Translations under genes and position numbers: made by a program
Origin: Rhodococcus sp. OK519
GTDB taxonomy: Bacteria > Actinomycetota > Actinomycetes > Mycobacteriales > Mycobacteriaceae
DNA: 64,000 bases
Reading direction: 5' to 3'
Assembly: GCF_003051005.1 (NCBI RefSeq)
Contig: NZ_QAOW01000002.1
Span: forward strand, 1-64,000
Notes under the pieces: generated by a model
What the model was told of the DNA's origin: nothing
Seen by the model: only the letters and a program-made list of their open reading frames with translations
Databases searched by the model: none
In this document: in pieces, positions 43,276 to 52,276 of the stretch
Numbering within the stretch: the stretch's first letter is position 1
Layout: the number at the start of each line of letters is the position of its first letter

Positions 43276-44785
43276 CGATGCTTCCCTTCGTCATGGAGCA
43301 CGATTCTTCCAGCCACGAGCGCACCGACCGACGGTCGACCCGTCCCGTGGATCCTCTCGGCAGTCGCGGCACACTCACGCACAGCCGAGGCGGCAGGCGG
43401 TGCCCGAGCGGTCCATCGAGGTATGTCCGGATCGCATCGACGTTCAGTGACACTCCCGGCGCGGGGACGACGACTATCCCGAGATCCGGCCCCCGCGTGG
43501 TCGGCACGCCCACCACCGCGGCCTCCTCGACGCCGGGGAAGGCGAGCACTACGTCCTCGATCTCCCTGCTGTAGACCACACCGCGCGGGATCTCGACGGC
43601 GTCCGCGGCGCGGCCGACGAACCGGACCTCCCCTGCCGGCCCGATCCGGACGACGTCGCCGGTGTGCAGCCAACCACCGGCGATCGTGCGGGCGGTGGCC
43701 CCGGGGTCGCCCCAGTAGCCGCGCATGACGCTCGGACCGCGACACCACAACTCCCCCGCTGCGCCGTCGTCGACGACTCCGGAGATTGCGAACTCCATTC
43801 CCCCGTGCGGCAATTCGGGACGATCCCCGACCCTGCTCGTCCGCAGGATCATGCCGGCGCCTCCGGTTTCGGTCATCCCCCAGCCGGAGACGACGTCGGC
43901 CGCGGGAAACCGGTGACCCAACTGTTCGAGTGTGGCCACCGAGAGCAGTTCGTCGTCGAGTCCGAGGAATCGCAGAGTCCCGACCTCACCGCCGGACGCG
44001 TGTACCAACTGCCGATACAGCGGAGCCGGAGCCGAAAGCCGTTCGACGGCTTCGACATCGAGGGTGTGCAGCAAAGAGTCGGCGTCGAACTCGGCCGCCA
44101 GGACCACGGTCCCGCCCGAGACCAGCGTGGGCAACACCTGTGCCACACACGCCGCAGCGGAACTCAGCGGCAGTGCCACCGCGTGCCGCACACCATCCGC
44201 CGCACCGCCCCACGACCGGAGCACCGCCTCGATCGTGGACAGCACGTTCTCATGGCTCAGTTCGACGCCTTTGGGCGGCCCGGTGGTCCCGCCGGTGTAG
44301 AACAGCAGGGCCGAATCGCCGCGCGCCGCACCGTCGTCGATGAACGGGGTCCCGCTCGGGAGGTCGCGATCGAGCAGCAGGAGGCTTCCGCTGTCCGCGC
44401 GGATGTGCCGCAACTGCGCGCTGTCGTGACCGGGATGCACCGGCACCGGCACACCGCCGGCCAGCAGCACCCCGAGAAAAGCCTGCACCCACCGCGAACC
44501 GTTGGGCATCCGGATCGCGACCCGGTCCCCGATGCCGACACCCTGTTCGATCAACCCACCGGCGACCCGGGACGCCGACGTCCACAACTGGCCGTACGTC
44601 AGCCTCGGCCCGCCACCGGTCTCGACGACCGCCTCCCGGCCCGCATACCGATGCACCGCGACGTCGAGCAGTTCCGTGAGGCAGGTCGCGAGCCCGGAGT
44701 AGTGCAGCAGGCCGTCGGCGCAGCGGACCATACGATCGCCGCGCGACCGCTCCGCCGTGGGCGGGTACTCGAGCAGCGACGCCAT
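43265..44785 (-). CDS. class I adenylate-forming (acyl-CoA ligase-like) enzyme with altered catalytic motif
   Basis: A 506-residue member of the ANL superfamily. The ATP-binding A3 motif reads FYTGGTTGPPKG (162-173), the A5-like motif SGWGMTETGGAG lies near 307, WLHTGDVV near 380, and the hinge GRAADAVEIPRGV follows. The C-terminal A10 lysine of PxxxxGKxxR is arginine here: GSTGRVDRRSV with Arg482. The second Ser of A3 is Gly. GGAGGTGGCT precedes the ATG. It overlaps the crotonase gene by 11 bases. The loss of A10 lysine usually cripples adenylation, so activity is uncertain. It could still be a thioesterifying or binding protein. Confidence 0.85.
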   Translation of the reverse strand: MASLLEYPPTAERSRGDRMVRCADGLLHYSGLATCLTELLDVAVHRYAGREAVVETGGGPRLTYGQLWTSASRVAGGLIEQGVGIGDRVAIRMPNGSRWVQAFLGVLLAGGVPVPVHPGHDSAQLRHIRADSGSLLLLDRDLPSGTPFIDDGAARGDSALLFYTGGTTGPPKGVELSHENVLSTIEAVLRSWGGAADGVRHAVALPLSSAAACVAQVLPTLVSGGTVVLAAEFDADSLLHTLDVEAVERLSAPAPLYRQLVHASGGEVGTLRFLGLDDELLSVATLEQLGHRFPAADVVSGWGMTETGGAGMILRTSRVGDRPELPHGGMEFAISGVVDDGAAGELWCRGPSVMRGYWGDPGATARTIAGGWLHTGDVVRIGPAGEVRFVGRAADAVEIPRGVVYSREIEDVVLAFPGVEEAAVVGVPTTRGPDLGIVVVPAPGVSLNVDAIRTYLDGPLGHRLPPRLCVSVPRLPRGSTGRVDRRSVRSWLEESCSMTKGSIDVG

Positions 44786-44848
44786 AGCCACCTCCACCGA
44801 GTTCGGTTTGGCCCCGACTATATGACCCTCGTCACACAAGTGCCGAGA

Positions 44849-44869
44849 GAACCGCGCGGTCGGCGGTTC
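44849..44869. terminator. short 7-bp hairpin at the 3' end of the second crotonase gene
   Basis: GAACCGC pairs with GCGGTTC around a seven-base loop, one base beyond the stop at 44871. There is no U-tract, so termination is uncertain. Confidence 0.35.
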
Positions 44870-44870
44870 G

Positions 44871-45671
44871 CTATCGCCCGCGGTACGTCGCGTGTCCGGG
44901 CCCGGCTCCGAGGAAGGTGCGCACCGCGCCCCGCAGGTCGTCGGTGTCGAACAGCGCGCCCGACACCTCCGGGGTGACCGAATCCGCGTGCGCGATGCCA
45001 CCCGACCTCCACGCCTCCACGATCCGCTTGGTCGCGGCGTGCGCGCGAGTCGGCCCGTCCGCGAGCCTCGCGACCAGCGCCCGCGCCTCGGCGTCGACAT
45101 CGTCGTGCACGTAGTTGACGACACCCCAGTCGTGCAGGGTGGCGGCATCGTAGAGATCCGCGGTCATCACCAGTTCCCGGGCTCGCCCCGACCCCGCCCG
45201 TTCGGCGAGGCGCTGCGGGCCGCCCATCGACGGCGTCAGCCCGACGACCGTCTCCACGAGTCCGAACCGGGCCTTGGGTCCGGCGACGATGATGTCGCAC
45301 GCGAGGGCGATCTCGAAGGCCGCAGTGAGGGTCAGCCCATGCGCGGCGTAGACGACCGGGCACGGCAGCGCCTCGAGCGGATGGCAGATCTGTGCGAACA
45401 ACGACTCCCACAGCTGCGCGCCCTGCTCGGCGGTGAGGCCGTCGAACACGTGGACGTCGACGCCGCCCGAGACGACCTTGCCGTCCGCACGCAACAGGAG
45501 CGCCCGCGGCGGGCGGGCGGTCAGATCGTCGATGTCGGAGATGACGGCGTCGAACATGGCCTGGTCGAACAGGTTCAGCGGTCCGTGATCGAAGGTGAGG
45601 ACCGCGACCTCGGCACCCGCGGCCGTGGTGACGCGCTCGAGGCGAGTGGGGCCCGCGGATGGCTCGGTCAT
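44871..45671 (-). CDS. enoyl-CoA hydratase/isomerase (crotonase family), second copy
   Basis: A 266-residue crotonase with the oxyanion segment GGVDVHVFDG near 68. Catalytic glutamate-type positions lie in TAAFEIALACDI near 118 and FGLVETVVGL near 138. An unusual gap, VISDIDDLTARPPRALLL, replaces the usual longer strand. It ends in a divergent C-terminal helix (VRTFLGAGPGHATYRGR). GAGGCG precedes the ATG. It is separated from the ligase gene by 85 bases, so it may be transcribed with it or alone. The substrate is not known. Confidence 0.85.
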   Translation of the reverse strand: MTEPSAGPTRLERVTTAAGAEVAVLTFDHGPLNLFDQAMFDAVISDIDDLTARPPRALLLRADGKVVSGGVDVHVFDGLTAEQGAQLWESLFAQICHPLEALPCPVVYAAHGLTLTAAFEIALACDIIVAGPKARFGLVETVVGLTPSMGGPQRLAERAGSGRARELVMTADLYDAATLHDWGVVNYVHDDVDAEARALVARLADGPTRAHAATKRIVEAWRSGGIAHADSVTPEVSGALFDTDDLRGAVRTFLGAGPGHATYRGR

Positions 45672-45702
45672 CGCCTCAGCGTCGCACAGGCCTCGTTTCT
45701 CG

Positions 45703-46572
45703 TCAGACCGCCACGCTGAGCGGCGGACGCAGGACAGTGGTCATCGCCCGCCCGAAGCCGTCCGGGTCGCCGATCAGCCAGCCGTGACACCCCTGGACCG
45801 TGTGGACGCGCGGGTCGGACAACGCATTTCGGAGCGACCGGAAGCTGGCCTGCGGAATGAAACTGTCTCCGTGGCTCCACACCATCGCGGTCGGGACGCC
45901 GCGTCGGGCAACGGACGCTGCGGTGTCCCGCAGATCCGCGGTTCGGGCAAGTTCACCGATCCGCCACAACCCGGCCGGGTTGCGGATCGCGTTCCGCAGG
46001 GTGTCGCCCGTGATCGCGGCCAGCGCCGACGACGGTGACCGCGCGAGCACGGCGTCGACCGCGGCCGACACACCCCAGCGCCACAGCGGGCGCTCGCGCA
46101 GGTGTCGGACGAGTCCGTCCGGCTCCCACGCCGCTCCACCGACCGAATTGACCAGCACCAATTGCGACACCTGCGCTTCGAGACGCTCGGTCGACGCGAG
46201 TGCGACACCGCCCCCGAACGAGTGCCCGACGAGTGTGACGGGGGCGTCGATGCCGAGGGCACCGACGAAGCTGGCCACCCAGTCCGCGTAACCGGAGAAG
46301 CCGTGCTCCTCAGGCGGCAGGGCGTCGGTGCCGGCGAAGCCCGGCAGAACCGGGGCGTACACCTGCACCCCGGTCGCGGCCAGGCGCTCGACGGCGCTCG
46401 CGTAGATCCGCGGCGACAGCCCGAATCCATGCAGGAACAGCACTGGCGCACCCGACCCCGCGGTCCCGTACGGGACCCTGCGCCCGTCGACGACGGCGTC
46501 GTGCCAGTGGATCTCGGCGAGCCCCCGGGCGGACGGGGAGATCGAACGGTGGGTGGGCGACTGATGGTGCAC
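45703..46572 (-). CDS. alpha/beta hydrolase
   Basis: A 289-residue hydrolase from GTG 46572, or 302 from GTG 46611. The HG motif is LFLHGFGLSPRIYASAV, the nucleophile elbow is GHSFGGGVALAS near 125, the acid may lie in MVWSHGDSFIPQAS near 237, and the base histidine is in GCHGWLIGDP near 265. A lid-like insertion (ERPLWRWGVSAAVDAVLARS) lies between strands. GAGG upstream favours 46572. The substrate is unknown. It follows the LuxR-type regulator gene on the same strand after a 109-base gap, which suggests a possible regulatory link. Confidence 0.85.
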   Translation of the reverse strand: MHHQSPTHRSISPSARGLAEIHWHDAVVDGRRVPYGTAGSGAPVLFLHGFGLSPRIYASAVERLAATGVQVYAPVLPGFAGTDALPPEEHGFSGYADWVASFVGALGIDAPVTLVGHSFGGGVALASTERLEAQVSQLVLVNSVGGAAWEPDGLVRHLRERPLWRWGVSAAVDAVLARSPSSALAAITGDTLRNAIRNPAGLWRIGELARTADLRDTAASVARRGVPTAMVWSHGDSFIPQASFRSLRNALSDPRVHTVQGCHGWLIGDPDGFGRAMTTVLRPPLSVAV

Positions 46573-46681
46573 GGCGGGGCCTCGACTTCCGGTATGCGCT
46601 GCGTCACACACTTCCCGCAGACCGGCGGCGCCGGGACGGCCGTTCTACCTGTTTCGGATACGTGTATTCCGCCGATACCGG

Positions 46682-49045
46682 TCAGGCGCGGTTCTGCTCC
46701 GCCACCCACGCCGCGATCTGGGTGCGCGATCCGTAGCCGAGTTTGGCGAGCACCCGCTCGACATGGCCTTCCGCCGTCCGCTGCGAGATCACGAGTGTCT
46801 CGGCGATGTCCCGGTTGGTCATGCCCTGGGCGACGAGATCGGCGACCTGCCGCTCGCGTCGGGTCAGAGCCGGTGCGTCCGCGGCAGGCACCACGATCCG
46901 CATCGGGGCCGTCGGCGCGTCCATCTCGGGGCGCGTGAGTCCGGAGACATCTCCCCGCGACAGTGCATAGTCGACGGCATCGGCGAATTCGAGAGCGCCG
47001 CCGCGAGTGAACGCCCCCTCGAAGGCCCGCTCACCGAGGAGGGCACGACACCGCCGCCGGCACTCTTCGTGGAACAACATCATGGTCGGTATCAGCACCG
47101 GGGGCACCCCCATCGCCTGCCGGAGCGACTCGGCGGCCCCCGAGAGGACTGCAGCCCGTTCGCCGTCCCGCGCCAGCGCCGCACCCCACGCCGACGACTC
47201 GAGACAGCCCGCTCCCGCGAATCGGTCGTCGACCTGGACGGAGAGGGCGAGCGCCTCCGTGAACAGCGCGGTCGCTCGGTCGTACCCGCCCTGCCGCCAC
47301 CACGTCAGACCCAACAGGAACATCGCCCGCGCGCGACACTGAGACTCCCCGCGGGATCGCGTGATCGCGAGCACCTCCTCGTGGCATGCCCGAGCACGTC
47401 CGATGTCACCGTCCATCCCCGCCACGAGCCCCAACGCCAGCAGCGCCCAGATCAGGCGATGGGGATCCGTCAGGCTTCGGAACGGTCCGACAGCTCGCTC
47501 GAAATGACCGATCGCCTCGGTCAACTCACCCCGATACAGTGCCTGGCGCCCGCGCGCGTGCGACACGATCGCGTCCGCGACCGGATCGCCGATCTCGGCG
47601 GCAAGACGGTCGGCCTCGGTGACGAGCGCCGTCCCCGCGGCGAAGTCCTCCTGCATTCCCGCGAATTGACTGGCCGCGGCCAGCGCCGCGATCCGTCGGA
47701 AGTCGGGGCCGTCGTCCGACGCAGCGAGCACCCGGGCGAACCAGTGCCGGCCCTCCCCGAGCATCCCGCGGCAGAACCAGAACGGGAACAGCGCGTTGGC
47801 CATCCGGACCCCCGCCTCGCCTTCCGCGGAATCGGTGACGCTGAACTCGAGCGCGTCCCGCAGATTCGCTCGCTCGCGGGTCAGTCGCGCGACCGTCTCG
47901 GGCTGCCGGGGACCGATCCAGTGCGCCTCGGCATCCTCCGCGAGGTGCAGATACCAGTCGCGGTGTCGCCCCCGGAATCGTCCGCACTCCCCCGACTCTT
48001 CGAGCCTCTCCTGTCCGTAATCCCGCAACGTCTCGAGCATCCCGTATCGGACCGTGGTACCCGTCTTCTCGGCGGTGAGGATCGACTTGTCGACAAGCGA
48101 CGCGACCAGGTCCACCATGTTGCCCGATCCGGCCCCGTCGGCGCAGACGCCCTCGACGGCATCGAGTTCGAAGCCACCGGAGAACACTGCGAGCCGGCTC
48201 CACAGTCGCTGTTCCGCCTGCGTGCACAGCCCGTAACTCCAGTCGACGCTGAGTCGCAGTGTCTGCAGCCGCGTGGGCGCCACCCGGCTACCGGCGGTGA
48301 GGATTCGGTACCGGTCGGAGAGACGTTCGAGAATCTGCTCGGGCGACAGCGCCCGCAGCCGCGCCGCCGCCAGTTCGATCGGAAGCGGAAGCCCGTCGAG
48401 TCGGTGACAGATCTGCACCACGGTCTCCCGATTGTCCTCGGTGACCGCGAAGTCCGGGACGGCCGCGCGGGCGCGCTCCTCGAACAGCGTCACCGACTCG
48501 TACCGGGGCAACGCCTCGAGGCTCGGCGGCCGATCCGGGTCCGGAACGGGCAGCGGGGGAACGCGAAGGACCGCCTCCCCACCCACCCCCAAAGGTTCAC
48601 GACTCGTCGCCACGACGCGCACACTCGGACACTCGCGCAGTAGTTCGTCGACCAGCTTCGCGGCTGCGTCGACGAGGTGCTCGCAGTTGTCCAGCACGAG
48701 GAGCACGTTCCGGTCCGCCAGGTGGTCGACGAGCAGGTGCGCCGTGGGCTGCGCGGCCTGATCGTGAAGCCCGAACACCTCGGCGACCGTGTCCGGCACC
48801 AGACCCGGGTCGTGCAGCTCCGCCAACTCGACGAACCATGCGCCGTCCGGGAAGTCGCGCTGCACGTCCTCCGCCACCCGCAGCGCGAGACGAGTCTTGC
48901 CGACGCCGCCGATACCGAGGAGCGTCACCAGCCTGGACTCGGAGAGCAAGCGCTTGGCACCGGTGAGTTCGCGCCGTCGACCGACGAACGTCGTCAACGT
49001 GGAGGGCAGGTTTCCCTGTCTGCTGCTACCGGCGGTGGGCGACAT
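46682..49045 (-). CDS. LuxR-family regulator with STAND NTPase domain
   Basis: A 787-residue regulator. The N-terminal NTPase has Walker A GIGGVGKTR near 45-52 and Walker B VLLVLDNCEHL near 115. A long helical TPR-like region follows (about 330-690). The C-terminal helix-turn-helix is LTRRERQVADLVAQGMTNRD, then VISQRTAEGHVERVLAKLGY (about 722-775). The P-loop lysine is intact, unlike in the regulator at 889-3759. The N-terminal DNA-binding domain is absent; DNA contact is via the C-terminus. It may sense a ligand through its TPR region. The nearest same-strand gene is an alpha/beta hydrolase. Confidence 0.92.
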   Translation of the reverse strand: MSPTAGSSRQGNLPSTLTTFVGRRRELTGAKRLLSESRLVTLLGIGGVGKTRLALRVAEDVQRDFPDGAWFVELAELHDPGLVPDTVAEVFGLHDQAAQPTAHLLVDHLADRNVLLVLDNCEHLVDAAAKLVDELLRECPSVRVVATSREPLGVGGEAVLRVPPLPVPDPDRPPSLEALPRYESVTLFEERARAAVPDFAVTEDNRETVVQICHRLDGLPLPIELAAARLRALSPEQILERLSDRYRILTAGSRVAPTRLQTLRLSVDWSYGLCTQAEQRLWSRLAVFSGGFELDAVEGVCADGAGSGNMVDLVASLVDKSILTAEKTGTTVRYGMLETLRDYGQERLEESGECGRFRGRHRDWYLHLAEDAEAHWIGPRQPETVARLTRERANLRDALEFSVTDSAEGEAGVRMANALFPFWFCRGMLGEGRHWFARVLAASDDGPDFRRIAALAAASQFAGMQEDFAAGTALVTEADRLAAEIGDPVADAIVSHARGRQALYRGELTEAIGHFERAVGPFRSLTDPHRLIWALLALGLVAGMDGDIGRARACHEEVLAITRSRGESQCRARAMFLLGLTWWRQGGYDRATALFTEALALSVQVDDRFAGAGCLESSAWGAALARDGERAAVLSGAAESLRQAMGVPPVLIPTMMLFHEECRRRCRALLGERAFEGAFTRGGALEFADAVDYALSRGDVSGLTRPEMDAPTAPMRIVVPAADAPALTRRERQVADLVAQGMTNRDIAETLVISQRTAEGHVERVLAKLGYGSRTQIAAWVAEQNRA

Positions 49046-49126
49046 GAGCTGTCACGCTCCCTCGATCCGCTTGCTGATTCGACGGTACGCCGATCGACGC
49101 CGAATCATCGCGCTCTCGGCACCCAC

Positions 49127-49132
49127 TACCGT
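49127..49132 (+). promoter_or_regulatory. -10-like element, leaderless start of GNAT gene
   Basis: TACCGT lies seven bases before the GTG at 49140 and no ribosome binding site is present. Confidence 0.5.
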
Positions 49133-49139
49133 TGACCGC

Positions 49140-49844
49140 GTGGACGGCCATCAGATCGACATCATCCGACTGGCGTGGGCGCGGGAACTGGGCCTTCCAG
49201 ACCGAGCCCTCACCGACTCGGGCGCCCGTCACGTTCGGGTCGACGAGAGCGTCGACCGGATCAGGTTCGTGACGATCGCCGGCGCGAGCGCGCTCGTCGG
49301 CCCCGGCTGGGCGGTGCAGCGGGCACAGCAGCACGACGACGACGAACTCGTCCACGCGGGCGGTCTGCTCTCCCTCGCGAAGGACCATGCCGGACGCTGT
49401 TCGGGGCCCGTCGAACTGGGCTGGGCCGCCGACTTCGGTAAGAGCATCGCGGTCGAGGAGCCCCTCGTCTCCCATGAACGCGAGCACGTCGCCGCGCTCG
49501 AGGGTCTGTGTCCGCCGGACGATGTCGCCGAGGCCGACCTGTCCCGTAAGTCCACCTGGTTCACCATCGTCGACGACGATCACCATCCACTCGCATCCGC
49601 CGGCTACGCCGAATGGCAGGGCATCGTCGCCGACATGGGGGCGTTGACCGTCCCGTCCGCGCGACGGCGCGGGCTCGGTGCGACGGCGACTCAGTTGGCA
49701 ACCAACGACGCGCTCGACGCCGGACTGATTCCACAGTGGCGCGCACACCGCGACAACACGGCATCGCGGAGGCTGGCCGCCCGCCTCGGGTACGAGGAAC
49801 TCGGAACCCACCTGTCGATCGCGGTGACGGCCAGTACCGTGTGA
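49140..49844 (+). CDS. GNAT-family N-acetyltransferase
   Basis: A 234-residue protein with a C-terminal GNAT domain. The CoA pyrophosphate motif reads TVPSARRRGLGATATQLATN near 170-189, followed by HRDNTASRRLAARLGYEELG near 205-224. The first 110 residues are less conserved and may be a substrate-recognition part. The start is GTG 49140 (VDGHQIDIIRLAWAREL), with a -10-like element in place of a ribosome binding site. The acceptor is unknown. It is divergent from the LuxR-type regulator, 94 bases away. Confidence 0.85.
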   Translation: MDGHQIDIIRLAWARELGLPDRALTDSGARHVRVDESVDRIRFVTIAGASALVGPGWAVQRAQQHDDDELVHAGGLLSLAKDHAGRCSGPVELGWAADFGKSIAVEEPLVSHEREHVAALEGLCPPDDVAEADLSRKSTWFTIVDDDHHPLASAGYAEWQGIVADMGALTVPSARRRGLGATATQLATNDALDAGLIPQWRAHRDNTASRRLAARLGYEELGTHLSIAVTASTV

Positions 49845-49873
49845 GAAGGATCGACACACGGAGCTGATGTGCG

Positions 49874-50944
49874 ATGAGCGACGACGGTAGGGACCCGACG
49901 ACCGACACCGGCGTGGGCGCGGATTTCGTGGAACCCGGCGAGGAGTTCACCCGCGACACCCACTACATCACCACCCGGATCACCGCCGACGGGCGGGACG
50001 GGTACCCGGCCGAGCCCGGCCGATATCGGCTGGTCGTCGCGCGCGCGTGCCCGTGGGCGAACCGCGCGATCATCGTCCGACGACTCCTCGGGCTGGAAGA
50101 CGTTCTCTCGATGGGGATCTGCGGGCCCACCCACGACGAACGAAGCTGGACGTTCGATCTCGATCCCGGTGGCGTCGATCCGGTGCTGCAGATCCCCCGC
50201 CTGCAGGACGCGTACTTCGCCCGCTTTCCCGACTATTCCCGCGGCATCACCGTGCCCGCGATGGTGGAGATCGCGACCGGGCAGGTGGTCACCAACGACT
50301 TTTCCCAGATCACGCTCGACCTCTCGACCGAATGGAAGGAGTTCCACCGCGAGGGAGCCCCGGATCTGTACCCGGAGGACCTGCGGCACGAGATCGACGA
50401 GGTCGCGGACCTGGTGTTCCGGGACGTCAACAACGGTGTGTACCGCTGTGGTTTCGCCGGATCACAGGACGCCTACGACAGCGCGTACGACCGGCTGTTC
50501 GACCGTCTCGACTGGCTCACCGAGCGGCTGTCCACCCAGCGATTCCTGGTGGGCGACACCATCACCGAGGCTGACGTCCGGCTCTTCACGACACTCGCCC
50601 GTTTCGACGCGGTGTACCACGGTCATTTCAAGTGCAATCGCAGCAAGCTGTCCGAGATGCCCGTGCTGTGGAACTACGCACGAGACCTGTTCCAGACACC
50701 GGGATTCGGTGACACCATCGACTTCACCCAGATCAAGCAGCACTACTACATCGTTCATCGCGACATCAATCCGACACAGATCGTCCCGAAGGGTCCGGAC
50801 CTGTCGCACTGGCTCGAACCGCACGGCCGCGAGGCTCTCGGCGGACGACCTTTCGGGAGCGGCACCGCGCCGCACCCACCACGACCGGAAGAGGTTGTGC
50901 CGCTGTCACACTGGGCCACCGAACGTTGGACTACCGGGCGGTAA
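49874..50944 (+). CDS. glutathionyl-hydroquinone-reductase-like (Xi-class GST fold) protein
   Basis: A 356-residue protein of the ECM4/YqjG family. The catalytic cysteine is Cys59 in ARACPWANRAIIV, and the C-terminal helical domain contains FLVGDTITEADVRLFTTLARFDAVYHGHFKCN. These are the conserved parts of hydroquinone reductases that remove thiol from quinone adducts. The organism probably uses mycothiol rather than glutathione, so the physiological thiol may be mycothiol. The C-terminus after about residue 290 is variable. It follows the GNAT gene by 29 bases. Its stop is 12 bases from the convergent VOC gene. Confidence 0.9.
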   Translation: MSDDGRDPTTDTGVGADFVEPGEEFTRDTHYITTRITADGRDGYPAEPGRYRLVVARACPWANRAIIVRRLLGLEDVLSMGICGPTHDERSWTFDLDPGGVDPVLQIPRLQDAYFARFPDYSRGITVPAMVEIATGQVVTNDFSQITLDLSTEWKEFHREGAPDLYPEDLRHEIDEVADLVFRDVNNGVYRCGFAGSQDAYDSAYDRLFDRLDWLTERLSTQRFLVGDTITEADVRLFTTLARFDAVYHGHFKCNRSKLSEMPVLWNYARDLFQTPGFGDTIDFTQIKQHYYIVHRDINPTQIVPKGPDLSHWLEPHGREALGGRPFGSGTAPHPPRPEEVVPLSHWATERWTTGR

Positions 50945-50956
50945 GAATGACGTCGT

Positions 50957-51343
50957 TCACTCCCCGGTGTAGGTACCGAAGCTCCAGTAGACGCCCTCCG
51001 GATCGCGGCACGTGAACCCGCGGGAACCGTAGTCCTCGTCACTCAGACCGTCGACGACGGTCGCCCCGGCGTCCACCGCCCGCAGGTACAGCCCGTCCGG
51101 GTCGTCGGTTACCAGGTAGACCGCGCCGACGCCGGTGGGGAGATCGGTGAGCACCGAGTCCTCGCGCGGCGACCCGAGCATCACGCCCCCGCCGCCCGGC
51201 CACCCCAGTTCGGCGTGATCCACGCGGTCGCCTTCGCCGTGGACCGCTTTCTCCTCGAAACCGAACGCCTCGACGAGGAACACGATCGCTGCGCGGGCGT
51301 CCGCATACCGCAACGCGGGCCAGACCCGGGTCGAACCAGCCAT
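50957..51343 (-). CDS. VOC-superfamily (glyoxalase/bleomycin-resistance-like) protein
   Basis: A 128-residue protein with two beta-alpha-beta-beta-beta modules typical of the VOC fold. Visible strands include YADARAAIVFLVEAFGFEEK (13-32), VDHAELGW (residue 42 onward), GVGAVYLVTDDPDGLYLRA and SRGFTCRDPEGVYWSFGTY at the end. His43 and Glu120-like positions could bind metal. I chose ATG 51343, where the family fold begins, and GGAAGGTGGG lies upstream. The substrate is unknown; members include glyoxalases, dioxygenases and antibiotic-binding proteins. Confidence 0.85.
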   Translation of the reverse strand: MAGSTRVWPALRYADARAAIVFLVEAFGFEEKAVHGEGDRVDHAELGWPGGGGVMLGSPREDSVLTDLPTGVGAVYLVTDDPDGLYLRAVDAGATVVDGLSDEDYGSRGFTCRDPEGVYWSFGTYTGE

Positions 51344-51501
51344 GTCGAATACCCACCTTCCGCTCGGCGCCACGGACCAGTCCAGCCTATCCGCAGGAAC
51401 GGACCCTCGACCGGGGAATTCAGCGGGCGTCTCGTCCGTTTCCGTAGAGTCGGTGACAACAGAACCGGGTCGCCGACACCGCATACGAGTGAGGACCGAC
51501 G

Positions 51502-52242
51502 ATGGCCGAGAAGCAGAGCCGACTGGAGTCGACGATCGTCTCCGTACTGGACAACGCGAGCCGACTGCAGGCGCCCGCAGTCGCGAAATACGTCGAACGC
51601 GTGCGCCGGGCCCACCCCGACGAGACGCCCGCGCAGATCGTCACGCGGATGGAGAAGATGTTCCTGACCGCCGTGACCGGCAGTGGCAGCGCGGTCGGCG
51701 CCGCGGCCGCCGTCCCGGCCGTGGGCACAGTCGCGTCGATCGCCGCGGTCGGCGCCGAGACGGCGTTCTTCATCGAGGCCTCCGCGCTGCTCACGCTCGC
51801 GATCGCCTCGGTCCACGGCATCTCACCGGTCGACCACCAGCAGCGTCGCGCGCTCGTCCTGTCAGTCGCGCTGGGTGAATCGGGGATGGAGATCGTCGAG
51901 CGGGCAACCGGACTCACCGCGACCAACTGGGCGCGACTCGTCACCGGCCGGATTCCGCCCGGAACGATGCGGGCAATGAACAGTTCGCTGGTGCGTAAGT
52001 TCGTCACCAAGTACGCGGCCAAGCGCAGTGCGCTGGTCCTCGGCAAACTCCTTCCGGCGGGCGTCGGCGCGGTGATCGGCGGGGCCGGAAACCGTGCGAT
52101 CGGGCGCGGGGTGATCGACAATGCACGGGAGGCGTTCGGCCCGGCGCCCGCGATCTGGCCCGACCGGGTCGATCCACACAGTGCGGCCAGGCTCCACGTC
52201 GTCGAGCCACTGGACAGCGAGAACCGCATCATCCGGCGCTGA
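51502..52242 (+). CDS. EcsC-like Ala/Gly-rich membrane-associated protein
   Basis: A 246-residue protein that I can only place loosely. It has a hydrophobic stretch (VGAAAAVPAVGTVASIAAVG, about 65-84, continuing into AFFIEASALLTLAIASVHG) and a second Gly-rich region (LLPAGVGAVIGGAGNRAIGR) near 190. This pattern recalls EcsC-family proteins, but the match is by eye. GAGGACCGACG precedes the ATG. It precedes the alpha/beta hydrolase gene by 34 bases and may be co-transcribed with it. No enzyme motif is visible. Confidence 0.7.
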   Translation: MAEKQSRLESTIVSVLDNASRLQAPAVAKYVERVRRAHPDETPAQIVTRMEKMFLTAVTGSGSAVGAAAAVPAVGTVASIAAVGAETAFFIEASALLTLAIASVHGISPVDHQQRRALVLSVALGESGMEIVERATGLTATNWARLVTGRIPPGTMRAMNSSLVRKFVTKYAAKRSALVLGKLLPAGVGAVIGGAGNRAIGRGVIDNAREAFGPAPAIWPDRVDPHSAARLHVVEPLDSENRIIRR

Positions 52243-52276
52243 GGCCGAGGGCCGGAGCGAGGAAAGGACGACCGCC

